From Schlesneria paludicola DSM 18645 (lineage in GTDB: Bacteria; Planctomycetota; Planctomycetia; Planctomycetales; Planctomycetaceae), in assembly GCF_000255655.1 (NCBI RefSeq), contig NZ_JH636435.1, positions 932,209 through 996,208 on the forward strand: DNA of 64,000 bases, written 5' to 3'. The translations under genes and the position numbers were made by a program. The notes beneath the pieces were generated by a model. That model saw only the letters and a program-made list of their open reading frames with translations, did no database searches and was not told where the DNA came from. Of the stretch, positions 7,999 through 18,100 are shown piece by piece (position 1 is the first letter of the stretch; the number at the start of each line of letters is the position of its first letter).

Positions 7999-9720
7999 TC
8001 ATGCCGTGCGGATATCGAAGAAGCGAGACACATGTTCTTCAGGCGGCGGAGTCGTGATCAGTGTGGTTCCGATCCCGGCAATTGCGGACGCCAAAATGGC
8101 CCACACTACTGGATCAAGTCCGAACACATAATACGGACGAAAGATGCCTTGAATTCCGATCATGGGATCAGCACCCAGAAAGCTGATGATCGACCGGGCC
8201 AGTTCGTTCGTTTCCATCGATGCCATGGCCCAGTTCTGGATCCAGCCCGTGGCCGACAGACCGAAGTAACAGAAGAAGCCGACCAGCATTCCCGCCAGCA
8301 TTCCTGCCGCCGTCGTTCGACGCCAGTAGCAAGCCATCAAGACGGGAACGGTAAACGCGGCACCACCACCCGAACCACTGATCACGACCAAGGCCTGAAG
8401 GTATGTCGGAGGATTCAAATTGGCAAGAATCGCGATCAACCCGACCCCGATCATCGACACATTCGTGGCACGCCGAACTTGCGCTTCCGTGGCGGTCGGG
8501 TGAAGAAAACGGACATAAATATCCTGAACCAGACCTGACGAAATCACCAAAATGAAGCAGCTGACAGAGGCCATGATCGCACCGAACGGAGCGGCAAGTA
8601 TCAAGCCACTGATGAACGAACCGAATGGCAGCTTTTCAGTGACCGTCATTGCCAATCGAGGAATCACCTCATCAGGTGAACTCAAGCCGGGAAGAATCGT
8701 ATGGGCGGCAATGCAGATCATGACCAGCGGAATGTAGATCAGGCAGTTGTAACAGCTCAGCAGGCAGATCGATTTTCGCATCACTTCGGTATTCGAGGCC
8801 GCCATCACGCGCACCATGCTCGCGGGTGACACGAAGCCACCGAACACCCAGATCACGAACATCGAAATCGCCAGACCCGGCGTCAAAAATTCGCGACCGT
8901 TCTTGCTGAAGCCGGGTCCCATCGCAATTTCCGGTGAGGTCACTTCGATCGCGGTCCGGGATGCTTGCTCGAGCCCACCCGCCATCGGTAGTGCCAGGAA
9001 CAACAGAATCATCACGCCGATGACCATCATGATGCTCTGGAACAAGTCGGTCCAAACGGATGCCAGGAATCCACCGATCAACGTGTACCCGACAACCGTC
9101 AACGTGAAGACCACCAGGCCGACATAGTATTTCTTATCGATGGAACGCTTGGCTGGCGCTGCGGCTTTACCATCGGCCGACTTTTCGACCGACGGAACTT
9201 CATAGTCTTCGGACAGTGACAATACGCCAGACCCAGGCCAAGCATGTTTCATAATCGTCGCACCCGCTTTGAATTGCGCGAACATGGTGAACGACATGAA
9301 CGTAATGATCATGATTGACGAGACAAGTCCGATGCGCGGATCAGCAAATCGCTCACGCAACAGATCAGGCACGGTAAACGAATCGGTCAGACGGCTGAGG
9401 TGCGCCAGGCGTTTTCCTACAACGGCAAATCCCATGAGCGGTACGACCATGTAGCTTCCAATCCACAGCAACACGATCCAGCCATGACTGTAGACGAGGG
9501 CCGGAAACCCCATGAAGGTTCCGCCGCTTTGGACCGTTGCCGTGAGGGCCAGCGCCCAGGCTCCCAACCCGCGATTTCCGAGAAAAAAGCCTTTCAAGAA
9601 GTCTTTCTTCTCCATCGCCTTTTGAGCGACCGTCCCCAGCCAGACCGATGCGGCGATGAATAGCAGAAGCGCGAGAAGTACGCTGTATCCGGGATTGTTC
9701 AGGTCTGTCGCAGCAAGCAT
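7999..9720 (-). CDS. Sodium:solute symporter (SSS family)
   Basis: A 573-residue symporter of the SSS family (PanF/PutP/SGLT type) with about 13 membrane segments. Recognisable elements are FFLGNRGLGAWALALTATVQSGGTFMGFPALVYSHGW (family signature area, the SGGTF stretch in TM2) and GSGGGAAFTVPVLMACYWRR late in the protein. The substrate cannot be told from sequence. The closest arrangement known is pantothenate permease PanF, which is encoded after a small YhdT protein. Exactly such a gene precedes this one by 140 bases on the same strand. A soluble insert around residues 165-195 (LSEDYEVPSVEKSADGKAAA) is rich in Lys and Ala. Confidence 0.9.
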   Translation of the reverse strand: MLAATDLNNPGYSVLLALLLFIAASVWLGTVAQKAMEKKDFLKGFFLGNRGLGAWALALTATVQSGGTFMGFPALVYSHGWIVLLWIGSYMVVPLMGFAVVGKRLAHLSRLTDSFTVPDLLRERFADPRIGLVSSIMIITFMSFTMFAQFKAGATIMKHAWPGSGVLSLSEDYEVPSVEKSADGKAAAPAKRSIDKKYYVGLVVFTLTVVGYTLIGGFLASVWTDLFQSIMMVIGVMILLFLALPMAGGLEQASRTAIEVTSPEIAMGPGFSKNGREFLTPGLAISMFVIWVFGGFVSPASMVRVMAASNTEVMRKSICLLSCYNCLIYIPLVMICIAAHTILPGLSSPDEVIPRLAMTVTEKLPFGSFISGLILAAPFGAIMASVSCFILVISSGLVQDIYVRFLHPTATEAQVRRATNVSMIGVGLIAILANLNPPTYLQALVVISGSGGGAAFTVPVLMACYWRRTTAAGMLAGMLVGFFCYFGLSATGWIQNWAMASMETNELARSIISFLGADPMIGIQGIFRPYYVFGLDPVVWAILASAIAGIGTTLITTPPPEEHVSRFFDIRTA

Positions 9721-9860
9721 GGATTCAGTATTTCACTCAAAAAAGCAGTGGCGGGACCAAAGTAGCGCTCTCACTCTGCGAGAGGCCAGCCGAATTAGGT
9801 GAGACGTTGCGGACAGACGAGATCGGCTAATTCGCAGAGCGCATGATTGCGACAAAGCCA

Positions 9861-10166
9861 TTACGACTGTGGGGTGCCATCTGGAGCCATCGTGGAATCA
9901 CCACTGTCCCCCAGGTCTTCATCTTTCATGAAGCAAAAAGCGAACAACGTTGCAACCACCGTACACGTTCCCCAGGGCACGACCAGTCCCCAGAACACCC
10001 AGTCGGGGAACCCCAGGACATACGTCAGTGAGTTCGGGTCGCGGTGATACCCGTAAAGACTGCAGTAGCCGACAGTGTAGGTCATCGCGCTGAACCAAAT
10101 CGCAAAGGCGGCGATGGCTTCGCGTCGTGTGGATTTGAGCAGGGGATGTTCTTTGACTTCGGACAT
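9861..10166 (-). CDS. YhdT-like small membrane partner of SSS symporter (DUF997)
   Basis: A 101-residue protein with two membrane segments: residues about 15-35 (AIAAFAIWFSAMTYTVGYCS) and 52-78 (FPDWVFWGLVVPWG and following). This matches the YhdT/DUF997 family, whose gene habitually precedes panF-type sodium symporters. The REA start of TM1 and the FPDWVFWGxxxPW motif are the family marks. The C-terminus is a short acidic cytoplasmic tail. The ATG at 10166 is preferred over the upstream in-frame start at 10211 because it has GGAG upstream and starts the conserved region. It sits between the NSS/MetS-like pair and the SSS gene, all on the same strand, and is probably co-transcribed. Confidence 0.75.
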   Translation of the reverse strand: MSEVKEHPLLKSTRREAIAAFAIWFSAMTYTVGYCSLYGYHRDPNSLTYVLGFPDWVFWGLVVPWGTCTVVATLFAFCFMKDEDLGDSGDSTMAPDGTPQS

Positions 10167-10272
10167 GATCAGACTCCAAGTCAGTGTGAGTTTCGGCTGA
10201 CGATCAAGCACAAGATTGTGCGAGTGTCGGACTGTCGAGACGTTGTCGAAACTCGTGAAAAGGCAGGTGGGC

Positions 10273-10386
10273 TTATTCTTCAGAGGACAGGTGTTTGGAA
10301 GACATCAACTTCCAGAAGCAATACACAGTGCAGCCGATAATGATCGACCAGGCGCTTAACATGAAAATCCATGCCATGGGTGTCAT
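10273..10386 (-). CDS. MetS-like small subunit of NSS transporter (37 residues)
   Basis: A 37-residue protein, MTPMAWIFMLSAWSIIIGCT plus a short basic tail (KLMSSKHLSSEE). It is one membrane helix with a small cytoplasmic end. Its ATG overlaps the stop codon of the NSS gene in the ATGA arrangement (10386-10383), which implies translational coupling. Single-helix proteins encoded immediately after NSS symporters are known as the MetS family, after the MetP/MetS methionine importer of Corynebacterium. Length, position and the aromatic/Trp-containing helix fit this family. Because it is so short, an ordinary annotation would easily miss it. The overlap with the NSS gene is the main evidence that it is real. 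Confidence 0.75.
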   Translation of the reverse strand: MTPMAWIFMLSAWSIIIGCTVYCFWKLMSSKHLSSEE

Positions 10387-12092
10387 GGGTTCATCAATCT
10401 CCCTTCTGCTTTGCGACGTTTCCACGCGATCGAGACCAACCAGCAGAAACCAACAAACGAGGCCACCAAGACGGCGCGGTCGATCGTTCTGAGAACTCTT
10501 AAGCTGTGATTGAACTGGATCTCGGCCGACGTTGCATCGGCCTTTAACGGCAGGTCGTAGTGCAAGAGTTTGCCAATCATGCTGCCACTGGACCAATCCC
10601 AGGCGGGAACCGTTTTTCCCGACGTGACGGCCGAGACGTAGCCATCCCAGCCGATCTTCGGTTCGAAAATCGACGCGAGCAAAATGACGATCAGAAGCGT
10701 CGGAGTGACAAATTTCATGACCCAAAAGAAAAAGCGCGGCACCTTCAAGTCGGCGCCACGCATCATCTCGGTCCAGCCCTTGTCGACTCCAAAGATCCAA
10801 GCAAAGAGCACCGCCTCACCGACTGCCATGACGACTAGACAGAACGTTCCACCCCAGTAGTCAAACTCATCGAAAAAACTCTTCTGGCTGAATAGGGCCA
10901 CAGGCAGCGCCAGAGGCAGCAGCATCGCCGCGAGAGCGAGGGCACTTTTTTCACGCGTGAATTGAAATTCGGACTGCAAGAAGGCCATGACTGGCTGGCC
11001 CATCGCCAGTGAACTGGTAATCGCGGCAAAGAACAGCAATCCAAACCACAGGAACCCTGCGGCCGGTGCCAGACTGCCCCAATGATTGAACAGCGTCGGG
11101 AACACCATAAAACCAAGACCAAATCCCGATCCGCCCGAGACCGTTTGCTGGACAGCGGCCAGCCCCAGATAGGCGACTGCGATCGGGATGAGAATCGATC
11201 CCCCTAGCACGACTTCGCAAAGCTCGTTTGTCCAAGCGCCGGAGGCCCCATTCAGAGTCACGTCATCGTCTTTGCGCAGATAAGACGCGTAACAATGCAT
11301 CGACCCCATACCGATGGAAAGCGTGAAGAAGATCTGCCCCGCGGCAGCCAGCCACACGGAGGGATTCAGAAGTGCGAAAGTCTTTTCCCCCTGAGCGTTC
11401 TCGAGTGTGAACTTGGGTTCCCAGACAAAGTTGAGTCCTTCAAAGGGACTGGCGACCGCACTTGGATCTGTTGAAGGCGAAATCATCAAACCGCGTACCG
11501 CCAGGATGGCGGCGAACAGGATGAGCAGGGGCATTCCAATTTTGGAAACAATCTCGATTCCTTTCGAAAGGCCTCGAGAAAGGATGCCTATATTGAGGGC
11601 AATACAGGCAAAAAAGACAATCATTCCAAAGCCGCTGATTGCAAAAACCGAGTCGTTGGCCTCTCCTGTCAGGCTTGCAAAGAATTCCGCAGGTGGCGTT
11701 TTCTTGAAGCCATTCATCAGCGAGAAACCGGCGTAGGCCATGCACCACGATTCGATGTAGAGATAGTACGAAGCAATGATCAAGTTCGACCAGAGGCCAA
11801 ACACGCCAAAGTATTTCCAGAACCGGCGACGCCCCATCGAATCGAAGATTCCGGGAGTCGAATGGTGTCCGAATTGTCCGCCATAGCGGCCCATCGTCCA
11901 TTCGATCCACATCAGAGGCAGGCCCAGTAGCAGGAAGACCACCATATACGGAATCAGGAATGCACCGCCACCGTTCTTCACGGCCTGTGCGGGAAACCGT
12001 AGGAAGTTTCCAAGCCCAACTGCGTTGCCTGCCATCGCCAGAACGAGACCGATGCGTGACGCCCACTGTTCGCGTTTCGGATCACCGGTCAT
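10383..12092 (-). CDS. Sodium-dependent transporter, NSS (SNF) family
   Basis: A 569-residue neurotransmitter:sodium symporter family protein with about 12 membrane segments. TM1 has the hallmark unwound sodium-site region GNAVGLGNFLRFPAQAVKNG followed by GGAFLIPYMVV. TM6/TM8 equivalents (FFTLSIGMGSMHCYASYLRKD and ITSSLAMGQPVMAFLQSEF) are also visible. It probably imports an amino acid with sodium. Bacterial members include MetP and MhsT. The ATG at 12092 has GAGG five bases upstream. A GTG at 12098 is two codons earlier. The gene is coupled to the small MetS-like gene by a 4-base overlap. It lies 97 bases after the DedA gene on the same strand. Confidence 0.93.
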   Translation of the reverse strand: MTGDPKREQWASRIGLVLAMAGNAVGLGNFLRFPAQAVKNGGGAFLIPYMVVFLLLGLPLMWIEWTMGRYGGQFGHHSTPGIFDSMGRRRFWKYFGVFGLWSNLIIASYYLYIESWCMAYAGFSLMNGFKKTPPAEFFASLTGEANDSVFAISGFGMIVFFACIALNIGILSRGLSKGIEIVSKIGMPLLILFAAILAVRGLMISPSTDPSAVASPFEGLNFVWEPKFTLENAQGEKTFALLNPSVWLAAAGQIFFTLSIGMGSMHCYASYLRKDDDVTLNGASGAWTNELCEVVLGGSILIPIAVAYLGLAAVQQTVSGGSGFGLGFMVFPTLFNHWGSLAPAAGFLWFGLLFFAAITSSLAMGQPVMAFLQSEFQFTREKSALALAAMLLPLALPVALFSQKSFFDEFDYWGGTFCLVVMAVGEAVLFAWIFGVDKGWTEMMRGADLKVPRFFFWVMKFVTPTLLIVILLASIFEPKIGWDGYVSAVTSGKTVPAWDWSSGSMIGKLLHYDLPLKADATSAEIQFNHSLRVLRTIDRAVLVASFVGFCWLVSIAWKRRKAEGRLMNP

Positions 12093-12188
12093 TGGCACCT
12101 CATGGGTTCAAGAGTAATGACATGAATTGACAGTTGGAAACAGGAGCATCAGTCAGCCTTCAGCAAGCGGCGTGCCTGCCGAGGTCCA

Positions 12189-12923
12189 TCAGGCATTCGA
12201 AGGGCCATCGGAAGGAGTCGACTTCTTCGCATGATGCGATCGATGTGCCCACCATTCCCAGACCATGGGAAGTATCGACAGACCAATGATGCCCAGCACG
12301 ACCAGTTCAAAGTTCTTCTGGACGATTTCAAAGCCACCGAACCAGTAGCCCGCGAAAAGCAAAGAGACGACCCACAAGACGCCGCCCGCGATGTTGTAAA
12401 CGATGAATTGCCGATAGTTCATCGCACCGACACCGGCGACGAATGGCGCAAGTGTTCTGACGATCGGAACGAACCGGGCGATCACAATTGTTTTGACGCC
12501 GTACTTTTCAAAGAACGAGTGGGTCTTATCAATGCTGGCCTTATTGACGAACGGAATTTTGCCATTCAGGGCCCGGGCACCAATCCAATACCCCAATGCG
12601 TAGTTGATGGTGTCTCCTAGAATCGCCGCGACGATCAGCATGGGGATCAGCCATTCCATATGCAACGAACGGTCCGCTGCGAACGCACCGGCAGCGAAGA
12701 GCAACGAATCGCCGGGAAGGAACGGTGTCACCACCAATCCTGTTTCACAAAAGATGACGGCGAACAGAATCCAGTGGGTCCAGACGCCGTAGTCTTTGAC
12801 CAATTCCTTCAGCTTGTCGTCAAGATGAAGGATAAAGTCGATCCACCATTTGATGCCTTCGGGTTCGGCGGCGAGATCTGCGAACACAAAAATCGAATTC
12901 AATGAATCCATCAGCTCGTTCAT
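12189..12923 (-). CDS. DedA family membrane protein
   Basis: A 244-residue DedA (SNARE-associated Golgi, PF09335) protein. These are now viewed as lipid flippase-like or membrane-homeostasis proteins. Family motifs are FCETGLVVTPFLPGDSLLFAAG (the [FY]xExxxxxx[FL]PGE-type re-entrant loop, here with PGDS) and FEKYGVKTIVIARFVPIVRTLAPFVAGVGAM, which carries the conserved Arg residues of the second motif. About five hydrophobic segments. The C-terminal tail is short and hydrophilic (HRSHHAKKSTPSDGPS). The start is either the ATG at 12923 or the ATG three codons earlier at 12932. Confidence 0.93.
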   Translation of the reverse strand: MNELMDSLNSIFVFADLAAEPEGIKWWIDFILHLDDKLKELVKDYGVWTHWILFAVIFCETGLVVTPFLPGDSLLFAAGAFAADRSLHMEWLIPMLIVAAILGDTINYALGYWIGARALNGKIPFVNKASIDKTHSFFEKYGVKTIVIARFVPIVRTLAPFVAGVGAMNYRQFIVYNIAGGVLWVVSLLFAGYWFGGFEIVQKNFELVVLGIIGLSILPMVWEWWAHRSHHAKKSTPSDGPSNA

Positions 12924-13019
12924 GAAAACCATTTCAAATCGTTGAGTCGTAGCGAAGCGTCGAGTTGCAAAAGAACGAGCACCGTTCTGCGGTCGGGGCG
13001 GATCCCCGTGTGATCCATT

Positions 13020-14759
13020 TCAAGTCCGGAACCAGTCGATGTAGCCCTTTGACTGAAACGTGGCCAACATCGAGATCACGGCCATGAATGTGAAGAACAC
13101 ACCTCCGAATGCAAGTACGGCGATTCGCGATTTCGGGGGATGCAGTTCACGCGGCAGCAAGAGTTGATTGATGAAGATCACATGGACACAACTGAAGCCG
13201 AGGGCATAGTTGTAAATGATTGTGGACCAAACCAGCAGTTGCGTCGAGTCGACGAAGATCAGCATCATCAACCCGACCGTGGCATAGACGAGCAAGACCG
13301 AGAAATAGACTTTGCTGATATGTTTGGTTTCCAAATTCCGAAGGCTCGGTAACCCCGTCCAGAAGACATCGATCCAACGCCTGAGCACGCCATCCGCGGT
13401 CGAAGCCATGCTTGTGCCCAAGACCAGAACCCCGCAAAACAGCGTGGTGAACCAGAAGATGTAGTTCGGCCAGGGACGTTGTGACGCTTTCACGCCCAGC
13501 ATGACATCTTTTTCATCCGCGGTTTCTGGCAGTCCCGTTTCGACTTTTCCCGTGACGGTTTCTGCGACACCGTTCGCCGTCATCGCTGCCGCCAGATATT
13601 TTTCGCTTTCTTTCAGCGGTTTGTCTTTGGGGAGAAACTGAACCGACAACATGCTGGGCAGCGCCAAGCCAATGAAACAGGCAGGCATCCAGATCCAGAA
13701 CTGCTCGCGCGAGACATGCTTGACCCATCCCTTCCACCGCTTCAAGGACTCGGCACTGATGGGAAAGACCATTCCGACGTGCGACAGTTCAATGGCTTGA
13801 CCACCGACAAAACTCGGAATGCCGCCGACATGTTTCCCCATCCCCCACCCCTGCTCACGCGTGTAGGTGCTAATGGGGGTATTCGTCAGGCCTCCGTTCC
13901 CCGAGATGGCGATCATGGCAGTCAGGAAACTGATCCAGGTCAGATCGATTTTCGGCCATCCGCGGCCCTGAGCCATACTGACAAAAATATTGTCGATATT
14001 GTTGTCGCGAATCGAATCTGCCTGATCGAGGACTCCGTCGCCGTTGAGATCTTTCAAAGCGACCACGGGAACGTTCCCCACTTTGAAAAAGCCGCTGAAG
14101 ATCTCCGTCCAGGTGTCCGACCGTGAATAGAACAGGGCCAGAAAGACCAGAAAGCCACCAACGAAGAACAGCTTGAACGTCATGATCCGCTTGATCGAAT
14201 CGTAGACTTTGCCGCCAAACATCAACGGCAGCATGACGATCAAAAAGGTGGCACATCCCAGGAACTGCTTCAGTTGGACGTGGGAGGGATTTAGGTCGTT
14301 GGGAAGTTCGCCAAGCCAGATCGCCGAGAGGGGCACAGCAGTACTGGAAGCGAGATAGGGTAGGAATGAACCGCAGTCGAGGACCAGATAGATGAACAGC
14401 CAGAATTTGGGACCGGGCAGGGTGCGAAACTTTCCGGTGAAAATGGGTTCGCCCGTGTACAGCGTATACCGGCTGATCTCGACGTTATAGATCACCTGAA
14501 CAAAGATACTGATTGCAGCGAGCCAAAGTAGTCCGCCGCCATAGCGTGATGTGACGACAGGCCCTGTTAACCACTCGCCGCCGCCGATTGCGGCAGACGC
14601 CATGACCAGCCCCGGTCCAAGCATGGCGGTCAGATTCCACCATGAAAACGCCGGTGCTTCGGGAAGCTCGCCGCCGTCCCAGCGTGGCATTTCTTTGGAA
14701 CCGGGGTGAGGCGGAAAGACGTCCGTGGCGATGCGAATGTCGTCAGAGGGTGCTTGCAT
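13020..14759 (-). CDS. Nramp-like transporter with an inserted EF-hand loop
   Basis: A 579-residue multi-pass protein of the Nramp-related group seen in planctomycetes. The first helix reads MLGPGLVMASAAIGGGEW and is followed by GPVVTSRYGGGLLWLAA. The metal-binding DPGN of true Nramp proteins is replaced (IGGGEW), so substrate is doubtful. Between membrane segments, residues about 237-248 read DLNGDGVLDQAD, a canonical calcium-binding EF-hand/dockerin-type loop with D, N, D, D at positions 1, 3, 5, 9. Later segments (GNGGLTNTPISTYTREQGWGMGKHVG) are typical of this subgroup. The ATG at 14759 opens the conserved part. Translation could also begin at an upstream in-frame codon near 14864. Divergent from the TPR gene. 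Confidence 0.75.
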   Translation of the reverse strand: MQAPSDDIRIATDVFPPHPGSKEMPRWDGGELPEAPAFSWWNLTAMLGPGLVMASAAIGGGEWLTGPVVTSRYGGGLLWLAAISIFVQVIYNVEISRYTLYTGEPIFTGKFRTLPGPKFWLFIYLVLDCGSFLPYLASSTAVPLSAIWLGELPNDLNPSHVQLKQFLGCATFLIVMLPLMFGGKVYDSIKRIMTFKLFFVGGFLVFLALFYSRSDTWTEIFSGFFKVGNVPVVALKDLNGDGVLDQADSIRDNNIDNIFVSMAQGRGWPKIDLTWISFLTAMIAISGNGGLTNTPISTYTREQGWGMGKHVGGIPSFVGGQAIELSHVGMVFPISAESLKRWKGWVKHVSREQFWIWMPACFIGLALPSMLSVQFLPKDKPLKESEKYLAAAMTANGVAETVTGKVETGLPETADEKDVMLGVKASQRPWPNYIFWFTTLFCGVLVLGTSMASTADGVLRRWIDVFWTGLPSLRNLETKHISKVYFSVLLVYATVGLMMLIFVDSTQLLVWSTIIYNYALGFSCVHVIFINQLLLPRELHPPKSRIAVLAFGGVFFTFMAVISMLATFQSKGYIDWFRT

Positions 14760-15116
14760 GGGCGCTTTCAACCAACCAAGACGATGTGAATTAACGCGGG
14801 AATTCCGCACGAACTCAGAATGGTAATCTCTGATTCGATCAGATGCGAGCATGATGGCGGTCATTTATCCGCTGCCACACTCGAAATTTGCTACGATCGT
14901 TTGGGTTACATCATTCGCCCGACGTGGAGGGGTTTCGGGGCGGCGGGTCGACGGGTCGCAAGCGGCGAACCTGTTCCGATTGGCATCTTAAAGGCCCAAT
15001 CGATTTGCCGCTGTGAGACACCAGAGGTATTATCGCTTCGAGCGTGTTTGGAGTGGCCTCGAACGCGTGAAGAAGTCCTTCTGTTCGAGTGCAGGCGACG
15101 TGAGAGGTCTGAAATA
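14760..15116. other. Divergent intergenic region between Nramp-like and TPR genes
   Basis: About 360 bases separating two divergent genes. It remains open in the TPR reading frame, but that translation is Arg/Cys-rich and does not look like protein. It must contain both promoters. I saw no clear palindromic operator or strong promoter match. Confidence 0.5.
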
Positions 15117-18100
15117 ATGAGCGACGTTTCGTGTGCCGAAAGCCTGGCAAGTCTCGCGAAAAACGGTTCGATTGCGACCACACGCAATCGCGTCACAATC
15201 GACCTTGACCAATCACGAGCTGCGGGTGTTTTGATCGGGCGAAGTGTCACAGTGCGAACACTCATCTTGCTCGTCGCCATGAGCTGGATGTCGCTCTCGT
15301 GTATCGCCCGCGCGGATGAGGGCCTGGACGACTACAACGTCGCGGTCAGCCTGTTCAATCAGAGCCGGTGGAAACCGGCTACCGAACAGTTCCGACAATT
15401 CCTGGTCAATCACGCCAAGCACGAAAAGGCACCCCTGGCTCGCCTGTATCTTGGACTGACACTCGGCAAGCTCGAGGACTACAAGGCGGCTCGCGATGAA
15501 CTTCGACGTTTCGCGGACGAAAATCGGCAGAACCCCAATCTGGGTCAGGCGCGGTATCGCATCGGCGAATGTAGCTATCTGATGGATGACTGGACCAACG
15601 CCCGGGTGGAACTTGAGGAGTTTGTCGAGACCTTCCCGGGCGACGCGATGTGTGAGTATGCCTTACCGTATTTGGGTGACACGATCCTGAGACAGAAGGA
15701 TCCCGCTGCCGCGTTACCGGTCTTTGATCGCTCGATTGAGAAGTTCCCTCGGGGACGACTGATTGACGACGCCAAGTTTGGCCGCGCCCGATCTCTCGAG
15801 CTGTTGAAACGATTCGACGATGCCATCGGGCAGTATCTGGATCTTGCGAAAAAGAAGGATGGCGCACGCGCTGCCGATGCGCAGTTGCATTTGGGGGCGA
15901 TCTACTTTGAGAGAAAACAATACCCCGAGGCAATTGCTTCGTATTCGGAGTTTGCAAACGACTTCCCTCAAAGCCCACAACTTCCACAGGCCCAGCTTAA
16001 TCTGGGATATGCCTACTATCAGTCAGGCAAATTTGCCGAGGCTGCCCGCCAGTTCGAGCGAGTTTCCAAAGAGAAGTCACAAGTGACCACGGCGAGTTAC
16101 TGGTTGGGCCGCAGCCTGAAGTCACTTGGAGACTACTCGAAGGCATCCGAAGTCCTCCAAACGGCGGCTGCGGGTGCGAAAGACCTGCCCCTCTTCGAAG
16201 CGATCACGTTTGAGCAGGCGCTCTGTGAACGCTATCAGCAGCATCCTGTCGAAGCGCGTCAGTACTTTGAGCAAGTTCTGGCCAAGTTCCCCACCGGAGA
16301 CTTAGCCGATGACAGCCTGCACGCACTGATCGAGCTATCGATCGACGCCGGCGATCTGCCCGAGGCCGAAAAACTGCTAGCTCGTTTTGGACAGGAATTC
16401 CCCCAGAGCGGCCTTCGCCTGCAAGTCGAAATGTTGAGCGGTCGACTCGATCTGGTACGGGCGGGGGCGGCGAAGCGGGACAAGAAGCCGAATGGTGATG
16501 TCGTCGCATTCTATGAATCCGCGGCACAGCACTTCGACCATGTCTTGAATGAAAGCACGATTCCACGAACGCAACGACAGGCGCGGTACTATCTCGCGTT
16601 GACTCGTCAACTGCAGGAAAAGCCAGCTCAGGCCATTGAGCTGATTGCGCCGCTGGTTCAGCAAGTGGTGGCAGACGGAGCCAAAAGCGACTTCGTCGAC
16701 GCCATCGTGCTGCAAGCCGATTGTCAGTATCAATTGAAAGACTATGAACCGGCGGTGGTCTCGACTCAGTCGTACCTTGACCTTGTCCCCAGTGGGCGAC
16801 AACGGGCACGAGCCCTTTCACTGCAAGCCCTGGCCGCTGATGGCCTGAACAACACGACAATTGCTGTCGCGGCACTCGAACGATTGACCAAAGAGCACCC
16901 GAAACATGCACTGACAAGCCTCACGCTTCAAGAACTCGCCGAAGCGGCGGAAGCACGGCAGGAATGGTCTGCAGCAGCCAGATACTATGCAACGCTTGCC
17001 GACCTTGTCGCCGAGCCAGAAAAGAAAGCCTACGCACTACGCGGCGTGGCACTCGCTCAGTATTCGCAGCAGCAATTTGAAGACGCCGCCACGTCTTTCG
17101 GAAAGATCGTCGACGAATTCCCGAATCTCAGTTTGATTGCCGAGTGCGCGTACTATCGTGCAGAGTCCTGGCTGAAAGCCAAGCAGCCCGAAAAGGCGAT
17201 GGGCTACTTCCAACAGATCTTTCAATCACTTCCAGAAGCTCAACCAGCTGCTCGCGGAGCAGAGCTTGAGCCGCCACTGGAGTACGCCTACAAGGCGGGT
17301 TGGTGGGTCGCCCGAATTCTAACGAAAGAGAATAAAATCGACGAGGCGGACGCTGCGTACGAAGCGTTACTGACGCGTTTTCCTGAAGCGAAAGAGCTCG
17401 ACAAGCGTCTCTACGAGTGGGCGATCTTGAACCACGAGAATCAACGGTTTGAGCGGTCCGAAGTGATCTGGCGCCGCCTGATCAAAGACGCCCCCGAAAG
17501 CGTGTTTGCGAACAATGCAAAACTGCATCTGGCCGAGAGCGACTTCGATGCGAATCGATTTGAAGAGGCCGAGAAAGCGTTCAAAGAGCTCGCGACGAGC
17601 CCGCAGAGCACCGACGAAGTCAAAGAATGGTCGTTGTACCAGCTTGTGGTACTGGCCGTATTCCAGCAGCGCTGGGCCGATGTCAAAGCGATCGGTCAGC
17701 AGTTGCAGGAGCAATTCCCCAACAGCATTCATCGTTACTACGTCGCATACGGTCAGGCCGAGTCGTACTTGACGGCGGCCAAGCCCACGCCCGATGAACT
17801 GACTGCCGCAAGAGAGATTCTGAATAGCCTGCGAAAAGAAGCAGGAAATACCGAGGTCGCCCAGACCGAATGGTTTGATCGCGTGTGGGTCTTGCTCGCC
17901 GAGATTCATTTCCGCGAACAACACGAAGATGAAGTCCGCACCGTAGTTGAAGAACTGAAGTTGCGAGCACCGAAGTCACCATTCCTCTATCAGGCCGAAG
18001 AGGTCCTGGGGCGAAGCTACAAACAGCAGGCGAAATTTGAGGACGCCCGCGCGGCATTTGAGCGGGTGCTGGCGAATCCTGCGGCAAACCGAACAGAAAC

